From contig JBBPUQ010000001.1 of assembly GCA_038501195.1 (NCBI GenBank), positions 5,766,001-5,830,000 on the forward strand: a DNA stretch of 64,000 bases. The letters run 5' to 3'. The stretch is from Nemania diffusa (lineage: Eukaryota > Ascomycota > Sordariomycetes > Xylariales > Xylariaceae). This document shows positions 1-12,400 of the stretch, piece by piece; the stretch's first letter is position 1, and every line of letters begins with the position of its first letter. The translations under genes and the position numbers were made by a program. The notes beneath the pieces are model-generated. The model made no database searches. It saw nothing but the letters and a program-made list of their open reading frames with translations, and was not told the DNA's origin.

Positions 1-190
1 AGATTGTAGAAAGCAAAATAGGTAGGTAGGTGTAGGTAGGTAAGTAGGTAGGTAAGTAGGTAGGGTGGTAGGTAGGGTGGTTGGTAGGGTGGTTGGTAGG
101 TAAGGTGGTAGAATGTAGGCTGTAAGTGGCTAAGTCAGTGGCTAAGTATGTGGCTAGGTATGTGGCTGTGTAGGTGGCTGAATAAGTGGG
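1..190. repeat. Degenerate GGTA / GTGGCTA simple repeats
   Basis: The first 110 bases are imperfect copies of a GGTAGGTA-type unit (GGTAGGTAGGT, GGTAGGGTGG). From about 120 this changes to a GTGGCTAGGTAT-like unit repeated about five times. It begins at the window edge, so its true left limit is unknown. No coding potential is visible. Confidence 0.85.
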
Positions 191-1075
191 TTTAAAAATA
201 GGGTGCCACCTAGCCTACCTAGGAAAAGAAGGCTTCTTTTTTACCAAAAAAAACAACAAAAGATATTTTAAAAAATAGGAAAGTTAATTGAAAGTAATTG
301 ACAAGTAACAAGTCAGGTAAAGAATTATTACTTTACCTGCAATCAATTTTAAACCGATTATTTGGACTGGATTGGGTCAATTAATTGACAATCAGTCAAA
401 GTATTACTTTACCTGTGGGTAGCGCTGGTCACGCTTCACGTAGATAGAGTAAGTGTAAGTAGGTGAGTTTCGGGAAACGAAGAGCTACGAATAGAGGAGT
501 AAGATAAGGCACACTGTCGCTGCGTCTATAGGGCCGGACTTCTATTTACGAACTGTACGAAACAGCGACGCGGAGAAACAGTAGATGCAGCGAGTCACGT
601 TACTACATGAGAGCTAAGAGACCAATATCTTCTCGCATGAGCTCGCACGAATAATGCTGTCTCCACTGACACCAACTCCGTAAGAAATGCTTAGGTGAGC
701 TGATACTATAGGTATTGCCTAGGGCAAAGCATGGGACAAGGGCTCACTAATGCCGGCAGATGCCTGCTACAGCTCTCTCAGCACCTTGGCTCACTTGTCT
801 AATTCAACGCCGCGCTTATCTAAGAATGGGTGGCTGAGGCTACTACCCATTGTCCTTATGTCATTATGCTCGTCCCTTCACATATATGCGGCTGCAAGGC
901 ATATTATAGTTACATTCGTGATGACACTCTTGATTCCATCGCGGGTGCATAATGATACTTTGAAATGTCTTAGTTTTTATAGCTGGTCGCATAAAATTCT
1001 GGAATCTCTAATAACTTCATCATTCCAAATGCCTCTGATGTCCTTCCGCTATTCCCTATTCCTGCGCCCGTACCT
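191..1075. other. Intergenic stretch, no supported gene
   Basis: I see no credible gene. A perfect 9-bp inverted repeat, CAGGTAAAG/CTTTACCTG with an 8-nt AT loop, lies at 314-339, and a further CTTTACCTG follows near 410. It may be an old transposon end. An open frame at 750-1145 (+) runs antisense into the 3' end of the secreted-protein gene and has no recognisable features. Confidence 0.5.
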
Positions 1076-1689
1076 CTATTTCTCCTCCCGTTTCATAGAA
1101 TTGTCCCCATATCCGAGTAAAATGCCTCGCTCAAGGGTTCTATAAACCACAAACTGGTGTTTTCCGATATATGTAGACCCATTTTTACTGCGTAGGAACT
1201 GGGCTGCTGGCAATCGTCGAGTATACGTATCGGGCTTGTCATGTGAGGTGTAGGAAATAAAAATCAAATTGGGGGTCCAGGGTCGAGGTTCATGAAGTAA
1301 TTCCCATTCGACGGTTGAATTGTCACACTTTGTCGGACCAACAGCCGGGACTATGGAGCCCGAGACCGTATTATAATAGCTGCAGTGTGTGCTGATTACC
1401 CCAGTGAGGTCAAAGTTGAATTGGATTCTTGGAAATAAGTCCTGTCAGTTCGGGTTGAATTCTCGGCATTATGTGCTTTGTCGCGGTATTCAAATTGTTC
1501 TACGTTGAGTACCGTAGCATCTTTTAGCTTGGAGGGATCAGTGAGATGAGCTACTTACGAAACACCGGTACTATTTAGGTTCGTTTGCGCGTTGAAGTTG
1601 CTGACCTCCCTTATTTGGGCCCGGCTTTGCTCGACGGTGGTGGCTATGGTGCCGAGGAAAAGGGAGGCAAGAAGTACCGAGTAATGCAT
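1076..1689 (-). CDS. Predicted small secreted protein, two exons
   Basis: Function unknown; probably exported. Exons are 1689-1559 and 1427-1076, with an intron at 1558-1428 (131 bp; donor GTAAGT, acceptor CCAAG, branch-like CTGAC about 20 nt upstream of the acceptor). The spliced frame is exactly 161 codons, giving 160 residues. The N-terminus is a convincing signal peptide: MHYSVLLASLFLGTIA, then a small-residue region with cleavage likely near residue 18-24. The mature part has two cysteines (in THCSYY and PTKCDN), which could form one disulfide, and several N-x-S/T sites (NST). The last 63 codons are visible as an open frame on their own, but the signal peptide is seen only after splicing. 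I do not recognise the family. The size, single Cys pair and secretion signal resemble fungal small secreted or effector-like proteins; that is inference. The exon model could be wrong at the acceptor, but frame, branch point and signal peptide agree. Confidence 0.68.
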
Positions 1690-2577
1690 TTTTCCTCGTC
1701 GTTACTTATGATATTCAAATATTTGATAAAGCTGATTGGGAATTAAATAGCTTGCTGCTGTCTTTGATGCCGAATAATACTCTAGGAGGCAACGTCATCC
1801 TTCCTTCGGGGGAGGTCGTGCGATTGCCACTTGATGGGATAAGAACATTTCACGAGCGGTTCCTCGCAATTGAAACTAATTCTCCTGCATGTTATTCATA
1901 TATCTTGTTATATATCTAAGAAGCGGTGTCTAGCTAGGCCTATTGGGATCTGACTATCCTAACACTTTGGGTAAGAGGGGGCGGATAGGGGAGAGGGAGA
2001 CCAACTTCTATGTCCCTTCAAGACCCCTAGCAAGGCCGGTAAGTGCACAGTGACCCTAAGGATCCTGTCTCTTCGGGAAATTTAACAGCTTGCAGCTTGA
2101 AAGGGGCTTGAACATTGACTCAGTACTGAGTCCCCGATGAAGTAGTTTTCGTGGGCGGACTAATGGATCGGGTACGACGATGAAGAAACACTAGCCTCGA
2201 AACGACGATTTGCTACTAACCTCTGCTTTGGTGGCACGGCAGCCTGCCGTGTCGCCGGTCTTCAACACCCGAGCCTAGTCAATAAATCTCGTGATAGAGA
2301 CACATGATGAAGGTTTTAGTTGTTACGCCTCGATACTGTCGTCTGCTAGTAACTCGTCTTCCGAGATTTGCCTGAGTCCTTCATGAAGTAGAATTGAGGC
2401 GAAGGCGCCTGCAGGGTCGAACGGCCAGTATAGCACTTGCTAAAAGGGGAGTTTATCAAGATTATTTTCTAGAGCTCGGTAATATCTTGTTATCTTACCA
2501 AAAGCCGAAGAACTCGATGCACTAGCCAACGTCGTTTAGGCTAGATGGGCACAGCTGAAGATGAGCAAAGCATCTCC
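1690..2577. other. Intergenic, promoter side of the secreted-protein gene
   Basis: No open frame with coding character. It contains the upstream region of the secreted-protein gene on the - strand and the 3' flank of the SDR gene. No repeat of note. Confidence 0.5.
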
Positions 2578-3436
2578 CTACCACGGTAGAAACCCGACCT
2601 TATCAAGCACCTTTCCAGCATCAGCATCCCGCTCGCCCTCGGCCACGGCAAGAAGCCTCTGGCCGCCTTCCCTAGGATGCACAGCCCCCATTGCCTCCAT
2701 CATCTCGCTTCCGAGACTCCCCAGCCCGGTAGCGCAGAAACCGGGACTGACACTGAAGACCTTGATCCCATCTTCCTTAAGCTTGTGGTTCCAGTCTAGC
2801 ATCATCATGTTCATGGCCGTTTTGCTACAGCGATAGCCTATCGTCTCAAAGTCGATCTTCTTAGGCCACCCGGCAGGTTGCGGAGGTGTTGGGAAATACG
2901 ACTCGGCTGCCTGCGTCATCTGCGATAGGCCGGCCACGAAGAGCACCCGCGGCTCAGGCGATTTGAGCAGCAGGGGAATGAATTTCCAGGTTAGAACCTG
3001 GGCACCTGACACGTTCACATCGTAGGCTCTGTTAAAGCACTCACGCAGAGATATCTTGCCCTGGACAAACTCAGTGTCGAAGCCGGCGCCTTGAAGAGCT
3101 TGGCTTTAGTCGCAAAACACTGGAGTCAGAGAAAATCGGAGTGAGCTGCTTACCTGCATTATGAATGAGCACATCGAGACGGCTCAGGCCGTTGTTGACC
3201 GTCTCGAAAGCCTTGTCTATAGATTCGTCGCTCGCCAGGTCGAGCTGCAGCATCTCGACAGTGTTTTTGGAATCCCGGCATTCATCACGGATCTTCTGAA
3301 GCACGGTTTTGCCCTTCTCTACAGATCGGCCCCCGAGGTATACGTGGTACTGGTTCTCGGACTGAAGGAAGGCCTTGACAGTTTCGTAGCCGATGCCGTT
3401 GGTGGCACCGGTCACGATAACTACCTTGGCTGCCAT
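2578..3436 (-). CDS. Short-chain dehydrogenase/reductase (SDR), two exons
   Basis: Predicted NAD(P)(H)-dependent oxidoreductase of the classical SDR fold; substrate unknown. Exons are 3436-3154 and 3098-2578, with a 55-bp intron at 3153-3099 (donor GTAAGC, acceptor CCAAG), giving 267 residues. The cofactor loop TGATNGIG is at residues 9-16. The structural NAA motif (HNAA, residues 92-95) is created exactly at the splice junction, which supports the intron. The catalytic Ser is probably S153 (VAGLSQ), with YRCSK giving Y183 and K187. About 30 residues separate S from Y, more than in compact SDRs. The C-terminus (GGQRLLAVAEGERDADAG, ending in FLPW) has the form common in fungal SDRs of this type. 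It stands alone, without biosynthetic-cluster neighbours. Start: first ATG, directly before the Rossmann strand. Confidence 0.92.
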
Positions 3437-5243
3437 TGTGCTGTGCTACAAGGTAGAGAATCCTAAGGTCTAGAGAGGGTGGTAGGTCAAGACCAAGACT
3501 GAAGTATGATTGAAATGTACCTAGAGAAACTTCATGATTTACTCGGCACGTTATTCGGGGAATCTATTTATCGTAGGTAGCTGATCGGGTCCGTCCCGTC
3601 GGCCGGGGGTCCGCGGGCCTCTTCGGGCGCGCGGAGATCATCGGCCGCCCCTTGAGGTATTCGGAGTTAGGGGGTTAAAGGATTCAAAGCCCGATGTCCC
3701 CGTGCGATTGTAAGGAGGCCGGGTACCATCTACTTACGTACTAGTAGAGGATCCGATTGGGGTCCTGTTCGCTGCATATTTTTTAGGCGATGTCAAACAG
3801 CATCAATATTGACTCCTATACCGCCGTATTGAAACGGAACGTGTTAATCTCACCGCACTCTAGAGGCTTGACGAGGGTCACAATAGCACTTCTAGAGATA
3901 GATTCCTAGCTTCAATTCATGTAGTCTTGTAGCTTGTGGCACAGCCACAAGCCTGTGGCTGGGCAGGTGGCTTGCCACCCACCCTGTCACAGTATATCAT
4001 ACCGATGGACTATGGTACGGAAGGATTATTGTTAAGGATGAGCCCGGATTTGGTAGCAAATCGCTTCGGGATCAACTCCCCAGCCTTAATAAAGCGCCGG
4101 TAGTCTACTATCATCTGATTCCCATTTGAGCTCGCGAATGATATCGACAGCGGGGGTTCTAACGACGTCGGGTCCGGGATATCCCATCTGCCGAGTTCAT
4201 CATCATGGCTAAGACTGTTTGAGGCAGAACCCTGAGTCTCAAGCCGAGTAGGTTATCAAGGGTAGCCCCTAGGACACGGTGTAGGGTATTACACAACACT
4301 TCGACTGATCAATGTACTCCTAGTCTCTAGCTCCGAACGGCCCTTGAGGCAACTTCTATTCACTCCGAGTCATCCGTGTTCTATATTGGTCTTCATGGCC
4401 GTATCCACTTGCTTGGCAGCTTTCCTGCTCTGTGAGACTCTTGATCCTAATCAACTAAGTGCAGGCATATGTAAGGCACAGTTAAGAAGCACTAGCCAGC
4501 CCTCGCGGGAATCTAGTAATAGACTAAGTATACTCATCGTCAACCTGTCTTTACTTCGTCATTTCTAGATGGGTTGCTCGAGAGTCGAACCCCTGTTCTT
4601 GCTCCACACGCACCACACACATGTTAATTGCCGGCGTGAGCAAATGCACCCCTCGCTAAAAATCCCGCTCCTACTGAGTGTCAAGCTCTAATACCTAATC
4701 ATACAATGGGCTAGACAGCTCGTTCACCACCACGGTACTAGTGCAGTGATGCGAGAGCTAAGAAATAGGCCTTAGATATCTGTGTGTCGGCTGGTTTTAT
4801 GCTCATCAAGTTAGAGGAAAGTCTTATGTGCTAGAATTGGTTATGTGCCAACGCGACACTTAGAGGGCCTTTTCCACGGATATGACACGAGCCATGATCA
4901 ACCTAGAAACTGCTCAATGTGCTTTAAAGTCAAGCTATTCACTTGAAGCTTCCAGAAGTATAACCAGGTGTGGCACTTTACAACACACAAGATGAATACA
5001 CTATATGACGTGCATAACCTCCCTAACTTGTTCTGGTCATCCTTATCATAAATGCCTCCACACTTAAGGTGTTGGTAGAAGCTTAACCTAACTTCGCCTA
5101 GAACGCAAGCCTACTAGGGCCCCTGGTTCTTTGCGCTCGGTTAGGCATGCATACCTTCGAAATCTAGCCCCTGAGACGTGAGATCTGTAGATAATCCGCA
5201 GTCAGATGCTTCTTGACCTTTGATCAACTAATTAAGCGGCCAA
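3437..5243. other. Intergenic, repeat fragments only
   Basis: 1.8 kb between the SDR and HET genes. It includes a GC-rich patch (about 3590-3655), a perfect 9-bp hairpin GCTTGTGGC-ACA-GCCACAAGC at 3932-3952, and one copy of the 43-bp dispersed repeat. A 74-codon frame at 4344-4568 has no recognisable features and is not called. The sequence around 4120-5200 looks like decayed repeat with scattered stops. Confidence 0.5.
3857..3898 (+). repeat. 43-bp dispersed repeat, copy 1
   Basis: ACTCTAGAGG...CACTTCTAGAGA, closely similar to copies at 39684-39726 (+) and 40934-40976 (-). The ends form an imperfect inverted repeat (CTCTAGAGG versus TCTCTAGAAG). Similarity to copy 2 continues weakly to the left (a shared ACTGAAACG/ATTGAAACG block about 40 bp upstream), so the true unit may be longer. 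Confidence 0.7.
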
Positions 5244-7023
5244 ATGGCGCCCCCAGGCCCGTGTCAAGATGCTACTACAGCTAAACACTTTTGTGACTGG
5301 TGCACTGCATGGAGGGTAAATGGCGAGACAGAGGTAGCAGGCTATATTGAGCCAAGTGTACAAACATCTGCCCTCGAAGCTCAAAAGCATGAAGACTGGA
5401 TGCAGAGATTAGCAAACCTCATGCGGCAAGAGGAACCAGCAAAGGTAAGTAAGGATGATGATCGTGTGAAGAAGCAGGACGCTTTTGAGAAAACTCCCGA
5501 TACAACACCTAGAGTTGAGAATGACGCTGGGGAAACCAGTTATAGTGATGAGAAGAACGAAAGCTGCGATGAAGAAACCGAGGAGAGCAGTGAAACTAGG
5601 AAAAGGGGCGAGGAAGCCAAAGATTCAAGTGATCCAGACGCGACGGCAAGAGCAGCACTCGGCCTACCACCCCCCCGTCGACTTCCCGATCTGCTAGAGT
5701 CCGCTAGCACCTGCTTTCTCTGTCACAAGATACAGACAGCCTTCGACGCATGGGCCACCGAGAAGTATGGCTCACCAAGCGCTCTCGAGCCGTCGACGTC
5801 ACGCGTCGAGATCGCCGGTCTGTGGCCGAAGCGCCTCTCTGAGGAGGGCGAGCAGTGGGCCGACTACTCGGGCTACGGCGACGACGGCGTGCACGGCCGG
5901 CTCTGCTTCCTGCAGATCAGCATCACGGTGCGCGAGCCCGGGGGCACGGGGCGGTGGGTCGGGCCGCGCCTGACGCTACAGAAGAGCGGCGAGGTGGCCG
6001 CCAGTGTGGCGGATATCTTCGACGGCGCGGAGAGTCCCGACGAGTTCGATCCGTTTGGGTGGCCGGACAACGAGCCGTATATAGCGAGGAAACGGCCGCT
6101 TGTAGCTGATATGCGACTGTTCCAGAAGTGGAAGGGGCTCTGCAGCGCTGCGCACGACTATCGCTGTCGGCCGGGGCGGATCCCGTTTGGGGGGAGACAG
6201 CACCTAGTCTCCCTCCGACTAATCGACGTCGATAGTCTCTGCTTAGTAGAGATGGAAGACCTGGAGAACCTATCGTGGGTAGCGCTGAGCTACGTGTGGG
6301 GCACGGCGCCGTTCCGGACGTTGACGAAAGACACTCTAGAGGAGTTAAAAGGGGCCGGCGCCCTGAGCGCGTCCTGGATCCCCGCCACCATCGCGGACGC
6401 GATCCGAGTCACCAGGGGTCTCGGAGAGCGCTACCTCTGGGCCGACAGCCTGTGCATAGTCCAAGACTCGGACGCCGACAAGGCGCGGTTCATCCCCTAC
6501 ATGGACGTCATCTACGGGCGCGCGTGCCTCACCATCATCAACGCGGCGGGCTCCAGCGCGTCCAGCGGCCTCCCTGGCGTCCGCCCGGCCACGCGCGCCC
6601 AGCTCGAAGAGCCCTTCGAGCTCGCCGGGACTTGGTTCATGCAGTCGCACGCCAAGATCGGCGAGGCGAGCGAGGTCTTCGGCGACTCCAAGTGGTTCTC
6701 GCGCGGCTGGACGTTCCAGGAGGCCATCCTGTCGCCGCGGATGCTGGTCTTCGCGCCCGAACAGGTGTATTGGGAGTGCCGGCAGGCGACTTGGCGGGAG
6801 GATGCGTGCTGGGAGCTGCCGCACTGGCGCGAAAAGGGGCAGACCGTTATTTACGAGCCAGCGTTCGACGACGGTGCCTTCCAAGACCTGTGGACGCTCT
6901 CTTCCGTGCAGAGATTCGACGAGACGTACCAGTGTCTTGTGCATAGCTTCGCCAAGCGTGATCTCACGCGCGAGAGCGACGGGCTTAATGCGTTCAGCGG
7001 CATTTTGAGGGCTATAACGCAGG
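5244..7023 (+). pseudogene. HET-domain protein, 5' part, cut by a Copia element
   Basis: N-terminal two thirds of a heterokaryon-incompatibility (HET) domain protein. This family acts in fungal self/non-self recognition, where it can trigger cell death; the trigger of this one is unknown. The HET hallmarks are in order: VALSYVWG near residue 346, LWADSLCIVQ near 398 and SRGWTFQEA near 485. Before the HET domain lie two CxxC pairs (CDWC near residue 17, CFLC near 156) separated by a low-complexity acidic/charged stretch (about residues 70-140). The frame runs from ATG 5244 into the retrotransposon LTR and stops at 7043, giving a truncated 599-residue product. The last host bases are the target copy GCAGG (7019-7023). 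The region past the HET core (NAFSGIL) is where C-terminal HET sequence should continue, and it does at 13920. A GTAAGT inside the acidic stretch (5446) could be a donor, but the frame stays open through it. Confidence 0.9.
7019..7023 (+). repeat. Target-site duplication GCAGG, left copy
   Basis: Five bases immediately left of the 5' LTR, identical to 13915-13919. A 5-bp duplication is typical of Copia integrases. The two copies also restore the HET reading frame when one is removed. Confidence 0.92.
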
Positions 7024-7176
7024 TATTGAGTTCAAGATTATAAGGTATAATAGCTGTGTATATTGATTGAAGAACTAGTACTTTTAAAGAAGTGCTATAG
7101 CTACTCTATAGTATATATGCTAAGCAGTATAAGTTATATACTAGCTACTAGTTATACTAGCTACTTGATTTTAACA
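7024..7176 (+). repeat. Left LTR of the Copia element (153 bp)
   Basis: Begins TATTGAG (the right LTR has TGTTAAA, so the ancestral start is TGTTGAG with RIP at TG) and ends TTAACA. It aligns without gaps to 13762-13914. About 30 positions differ and all are transitions (G/A or C/T). In the left, host-facing half this copy keeps the G/C state; in its right half it carries A/T. Confidence 0.93.
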
Positions 7177-9261
7177 CTTTTACTTAAACTATATGTTTAT
7201 ATAAGTAAAACTATTGTAAGTTTTTTTAAAGCTGTTTTTTATAACTATAATTTTAAGCTTTAAATTTTATATATTTGTAAAACTGCTTGTTTTTAAGTTT
7301 TTAATAAAATAAGTTTTTTAGTTTTGTTTATTTTATTATTTTTTGTAGTAAATTTAAAAAATATTACTTTTTGCTTTTTTTATTAGTATTAATGTTGTAT
7401 TAAATTTATATTGAAGTTATTTTTTGTTTTGTTTATAAATATTTTATAAAACTTTGTTGTTTTTTAAAAAATAGTTTTTTATAATATAAAATTTTCGAAA
7501 CTTCTATTAAATCGCAATTTTAAATAAAAATATATTTTTTTTTTTTTTTTTTTTGTTTATATAATTATAATAAAAAATATATATTACTTTTTTTTTTTTT
7601 TACTAGTTTTTAATTATAAATCTATTAAATATATTAAATATTTCAATTTTAAAAAAAGTTTTTTTAGTGTTTTTAAATTTAGTAAAGTAATTAAAAATAT
7701 TTTTAAATCAAATATTTAGTATATAATTAATTTAATTAATTTTATTTTGTTTGTTTTTAAAAAATATTAGCTTTAAATATATATATAAATTTATTTTTTG
7801 AAGTAATTTTAATTTAAAGTAGCTTAAATTTAAAAATAATTTAATATATTTGTAAAACTGCTATAAATAAGCTTTAATTTTAGTTTTAAATATTTTAAAA
7901 TTTATAAACATTTTAATAAAGTTTAAAAAACATTATAAATAGTCGGTTATTGTTGTTTATAAAAAAAAAATAAAAATTTTAATAATATGTTAATGTTAAT
8001 GTTAATAAACTGTTGTTTTGTTGTATTATTAAAATATAACTTTAATATAAGTTATATACTAGTTGTTTTTATAAAGTATTTTATTTTAAATAATAATAAT
8101 AGTTAAAAGTATAGTTTTTTAATGTTATTTTAAATATTAAATATTAATAATTTTATTAAAAAATAAAAAAGTAATATAAAATAAATAGTTATATAAACAT
8201 TAGTTTTAATTATTTATAATTTAATTTATAATGTAATTTTGTAAATTTGTTAAAAAAAGTTTATAAATAAAAAAATAAACTGAAATAGCTTTATAAAATA
8301 TAAACTTATTTATTTTTTTATTTATATTATAAGCAAAAATTTAAAGCTTTTTTAAAATTTGCAAATTTATTTTTTAGTAAAAGCTTAGTTAAATTATTTG
8401 CTATTTATTTATAAGTTAAGATTTATTTGAACTTTATATCGCTTTATATAACTGTTTTTTTATAAAAAGCTTGTTATATAAAAACATGTTTTATTTTGCT
8501 ATAAAATTAAAAATTTTTAGTTATAACTATAGCGCTTTAGTTATTGCTGTAAATAATAGTTATAAAAAGCTTGTTTTTTAATATATTAAACTTTGTTAAT
8601 AAACAATAAAGCTATATAGCTTTTTTAGTAGTTTAAATTTAACTTATTATTTTAAATTTATAAAAAAAAAAAGCAATAGTTTATTGCTTTTTAAAACTTT
8701 AGTTAATTATATTGCTATTAATATTAAAAATATAGCTTGTAATAAACTGTTAAGTTTATATATAGCTTATTTAGTTAGTATTAATTTAATTTATTAATTA
8801 TATTAATTTTTTTTTATAGTATAATTTATAATCGATTGTTTTATATAAATATTATAATATTTGTTATATAGTGTTAATATATATTATAGTTAAGTTTTTT
8901 ATATATTAATTAAAATATAATACTGTATAAGCTATATTTAGTTTTATATTTAATATTATATATATTAAACATTTAATAGCTTTAAAATATTAAACAATAT
9001 TTTTTTTTAGCATTTTGTAGTTGTTTAAAAGTTTAAAAATCTTATTTATTTTTATAAATATATTATTGCTGTATATATTTTACTAGCTTAGTTTTTTAAT
9101 AATTTTTTTTAAATAAACTTTTTAGCTAAAATAAATAGTACAATTTTATTTGTTTTATATAATAGCTATACTAAAATAAAAAAAACAAAAGTTTAAGTTT
9201 TATATATTAAATCGTTTTAAAAAAGCTGCTTTTATATTATTGATATTTTTTTTCAAAAGTT

Positions 9262-9441
9262 CTATAATTAATAAGTCGTTTATATATACAGCAATATAAA
9301 TATATTTTTTAACAAATATATTAACGTTAAAGTTTAATAGTTTAAAACTTAAAGTTTTTAAATATTTTGCTAGCATTTTGTATTATATTTTAAATGCTTG
9401 CTTTAAATTATATAAAACTTTGTTTAGTTTATAAAGCTTTT
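9262..9441 (-). pseudogene. Copia reverse transcriptase remnant
   Basis: The - strand reading 9441 to 9262 contains KAL*TKQS (family: KALYGLKQS) and later VYINDLLI (family: YVDDLLI). Spacing and order match Copia RT. All substitutions in the recognised residues are explained by G-to-A or C-to-T changes on the coding strand. Not translatable: in-frame stops replace Tyr and Trp codons. Confidence 0.85.
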
Positions 9442-12400
9442 TTAAATAATTTTTGTTTTTGAAACTTAATAGTTATTATATATAAATGTTTTTTTTAATT
9501 TTTTTATACAAAAAAACAGTTTTAATATTTATTTGTTTGATTTTTAAATCAAATATAGCAGCAATAGCAAAAATAACTTTGTAACTTATTAGTTTTACTA
9601 TTAAAATAAATGTTTTGTTGTAGTTTTTACTTTTTATTTGTTTAAAGCTACAAACTATTTATTTAGTTTTATATTTAATAATTTTGCTTTAAAATCTTTG
9701 CTTAATTTTGTATATTTATTTTTTTGTTATATTTAACTTTTTAAAAAGTAAATTATAAAAAATCCAAGTTTAATTATTTACTAGTAACTAAAATTTAAAG
9801 CTTATAGTTTTATATTATTGTAAATATTATATATTTTTTATAGCTATTTTATAAATTTTAAGTTTTATAAAATTAGCTACTATTAATAAAAATAACAATA
9901 TTGCAATTATTACTTTAAATTTTATAAAACTAGCGTTTAAGCTATAGCATATACAACTTAACTTTTATACTTTAAATTAAAAGTTATAAAAATATATAAA
10001 GCTATTTAAACTGTTTAGTTTAAAGCTTTTAAGCTTGATATATAGCAGAGCTAGTAGTTTTTAAATCACTTTAAATAGTTTAAAAAGCTTTTTAGCATAT
10101 TGTAAAAAAAACGCGATTTTTAGTTTTTTAGAACTGTTAAGTTTTAGCTTAAACTATAAAGTAAATTATTTTTAAATAAATAACTTTAAAACTTTTTTAG
10201 CTATTTTTTTATATTGTTGTTTATTAATAAGCAATAATAACTTTTAGCATTTTTTAATCTGTTTTTTTAACTTAGTTAGTTTTTTTTCAACGTTGTTTTT
10301 AGCTTTTTTAATAAAAATATAAAAATATTATTTAGTAAATACTATATTGTAAGCATTAATAATAATATTGTTGTTTAGTTTAAATATAATATAATTATAT
10401 ATTTTATTGCTTTTATATTTTAACATTTAATATTTAACTGTTTTAAATTTAAACATACTAACTTTTTTGTTAAGCTTATATTTGTTTATAACTTTTACTG
10501 TTTTTATATAAACAATATCAAGCTTTTTTTTATATTAAATTTTATAAAAAATACAGCTTTTAAGCTTGTAGCACTATTTGTTTTAAATATATACTGCTGT
10601 TTAAATAATAATAAGCTAATATTTCAAAAAAAAATTGTTTTTTTTAGCTTTAGTTATTAACTTTTAAATTAAATCTTTTAGCATATATATAGTTTATTTT
10701 ACTACGTTGTTTTGTTAATATTGCTTAATAGCAAAATATTTAATTATTATATTTTTTTATATATAAAAAAATATAAATTTTTTGTTTATATATAATTCAA
10801 GTTTGTTAATAGTAATAAACTAACAATAATGTTTAAGTTTTTTTTATTTTTAAAAAAAGTTTTTAAGCTTTTTAAACTATAACGCTAGTTTGTTTAATAA
10901 AATAACAAAAACTTTGTTGCTATAGTTGCAAATAATTGCTATTTATTTTATAAAGCTGTTATATTTTTTTAAATTTTTAGCTAATATATTAGCTTTATTA
11001 AAATATATTGACTTTATAAAATAAGTTTTTTAATAAAAGTTTTTTTAGTACAGTTTAGCTATTATTTATTTTTTAACGTATGTTTTATATAAACAGTATT
11101 TAGTTTAAAAAGTAATACTTGTTGTTATTGTTATTAGTTTTTGCAGTTTTATATTATTAATATAACTAAGTTGTTTATATTACATTTTTAAAATAAAATC
11201 AACAAAATAAAAGCAAAAAGTAACATTAAAAATTATTATTTACAAAGTTTTATTTAATTAATTAACTATATACAAACTAACAGTTTTATATGCTATAAAA
11301 AAAGTATTTTTGCTAATTATTTTTTAAGCTTTGTTATAGTAAAATAAAAATTCTACGCTTTTTTTTGCTAGTTATAAAATAAATACTAAATTTATTTTTA
11401 GTTTAAAGCACTATATAGCATTTATAATAATAATTACTTTAGTTCGTTTGTTTATTAAAGTTTTAAACTTTGCTATTTTTTAAAACTTTAGTATAACTAT
11501 AGTTTTACTAATACTATATACTAATAGTTCAATATAAAATACTAATTTAATAAACAACAATTTGTTACTAAAATTAATTTAGTTATAACTACTATTTAAT
11601 ATTATATAAAAAGCAATATATTTTATTAATTTAACTATTTTTTTTTTTAGTATATTTAATAATTCTGCTTATATAAAAGCTGCTTTAATATTTAAGTTTT
11701 ATAAAACTATAACTAATAAACTGTTATTTAATTTAGCTACTAATAAACTAGCTTAAATATTTTTAAAATTACTAAATATTTTAGTAAAAATGCTAAGTTT
11801 ACAAATAAATAGTTCTTTTATAAAAAAATTATTTTTAGCTATTAACAATACTAAGTTTAACAAAGTAGCTAAAAAACTTAGCTTAAATATATTTTTTTTT
11901 TGCTACTTTGTTTAATTTTTAAGTTTTAATTATTAGTTTACTAATATTTTTTTAAAATGTTTAAAATAATAGTTATTAAATAAATAATTTGTTAATTGTT
12001 AACTAGCTTTAATATAATAAATATAGCAGCATTTGTTATAATTGCGCTTTTTTTTTTTATATTTAAAGTTATTGCTTTTATAGTTATAACTATAACTATA
12101 ATTACTGCTAGCTTGTTATACTATTAAAGCTGCTTTAATGTTTATTTATACTATAATTTTTTTAGTTTGTTTTTTTTGTAAAGTTTTTGTAAATACTGTT
12201 AATAGTATAACACTTTTTTTGTTTTTTTTTTGTTAAATTAATTTATAAGTTTAAAAAAAAGTAGAAATAAAAGTTTAATATTTAGTATTTAATGCTACAA
12301 AAAATCTTATTACTAAAAAAAGTTTACTTATAATATATATTAAATCTAGTTTTTTAAAATTTAAACAAATAACTTAAAGCTTAATTACTAATATAAATAC

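Noticed and set aside
1..190. GGTAGG-type repeats as a telomere
   Set aside because: Not the TTAGGG-type fungal telomere; the unit is irregular and normal genes follow without a known subtelomeric layout.
750..1145. 131-codon open frame on the + strand
   Set aside because: No signal peptide, domain or coding composition; its end overlaps the secreted gene antisense.
4570..4610. tRNA-like T arm (GGTTCGACTC) on the - strand
   Set aside because: The stem does not pair and no acceptor or anticodon arm follows.
6345..6944. 199-codon frame antisense to the HET gene, and a 223-codon frame at 6275-6946 (+)
   Set aside because: Shadows of the GC-rich HET coding sequence; Arg/Ala/Gly-rich without motifs.
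11990..12060. Possible gag zinc knuckle on the - strand of the Copia element
   Set aside because: A Y-N-K-C...Y...stop pattern resembles C-x2-C-x4-H-x4-C, but the last Cys cannot be restored by a RIP-type change, so it is not claimed.
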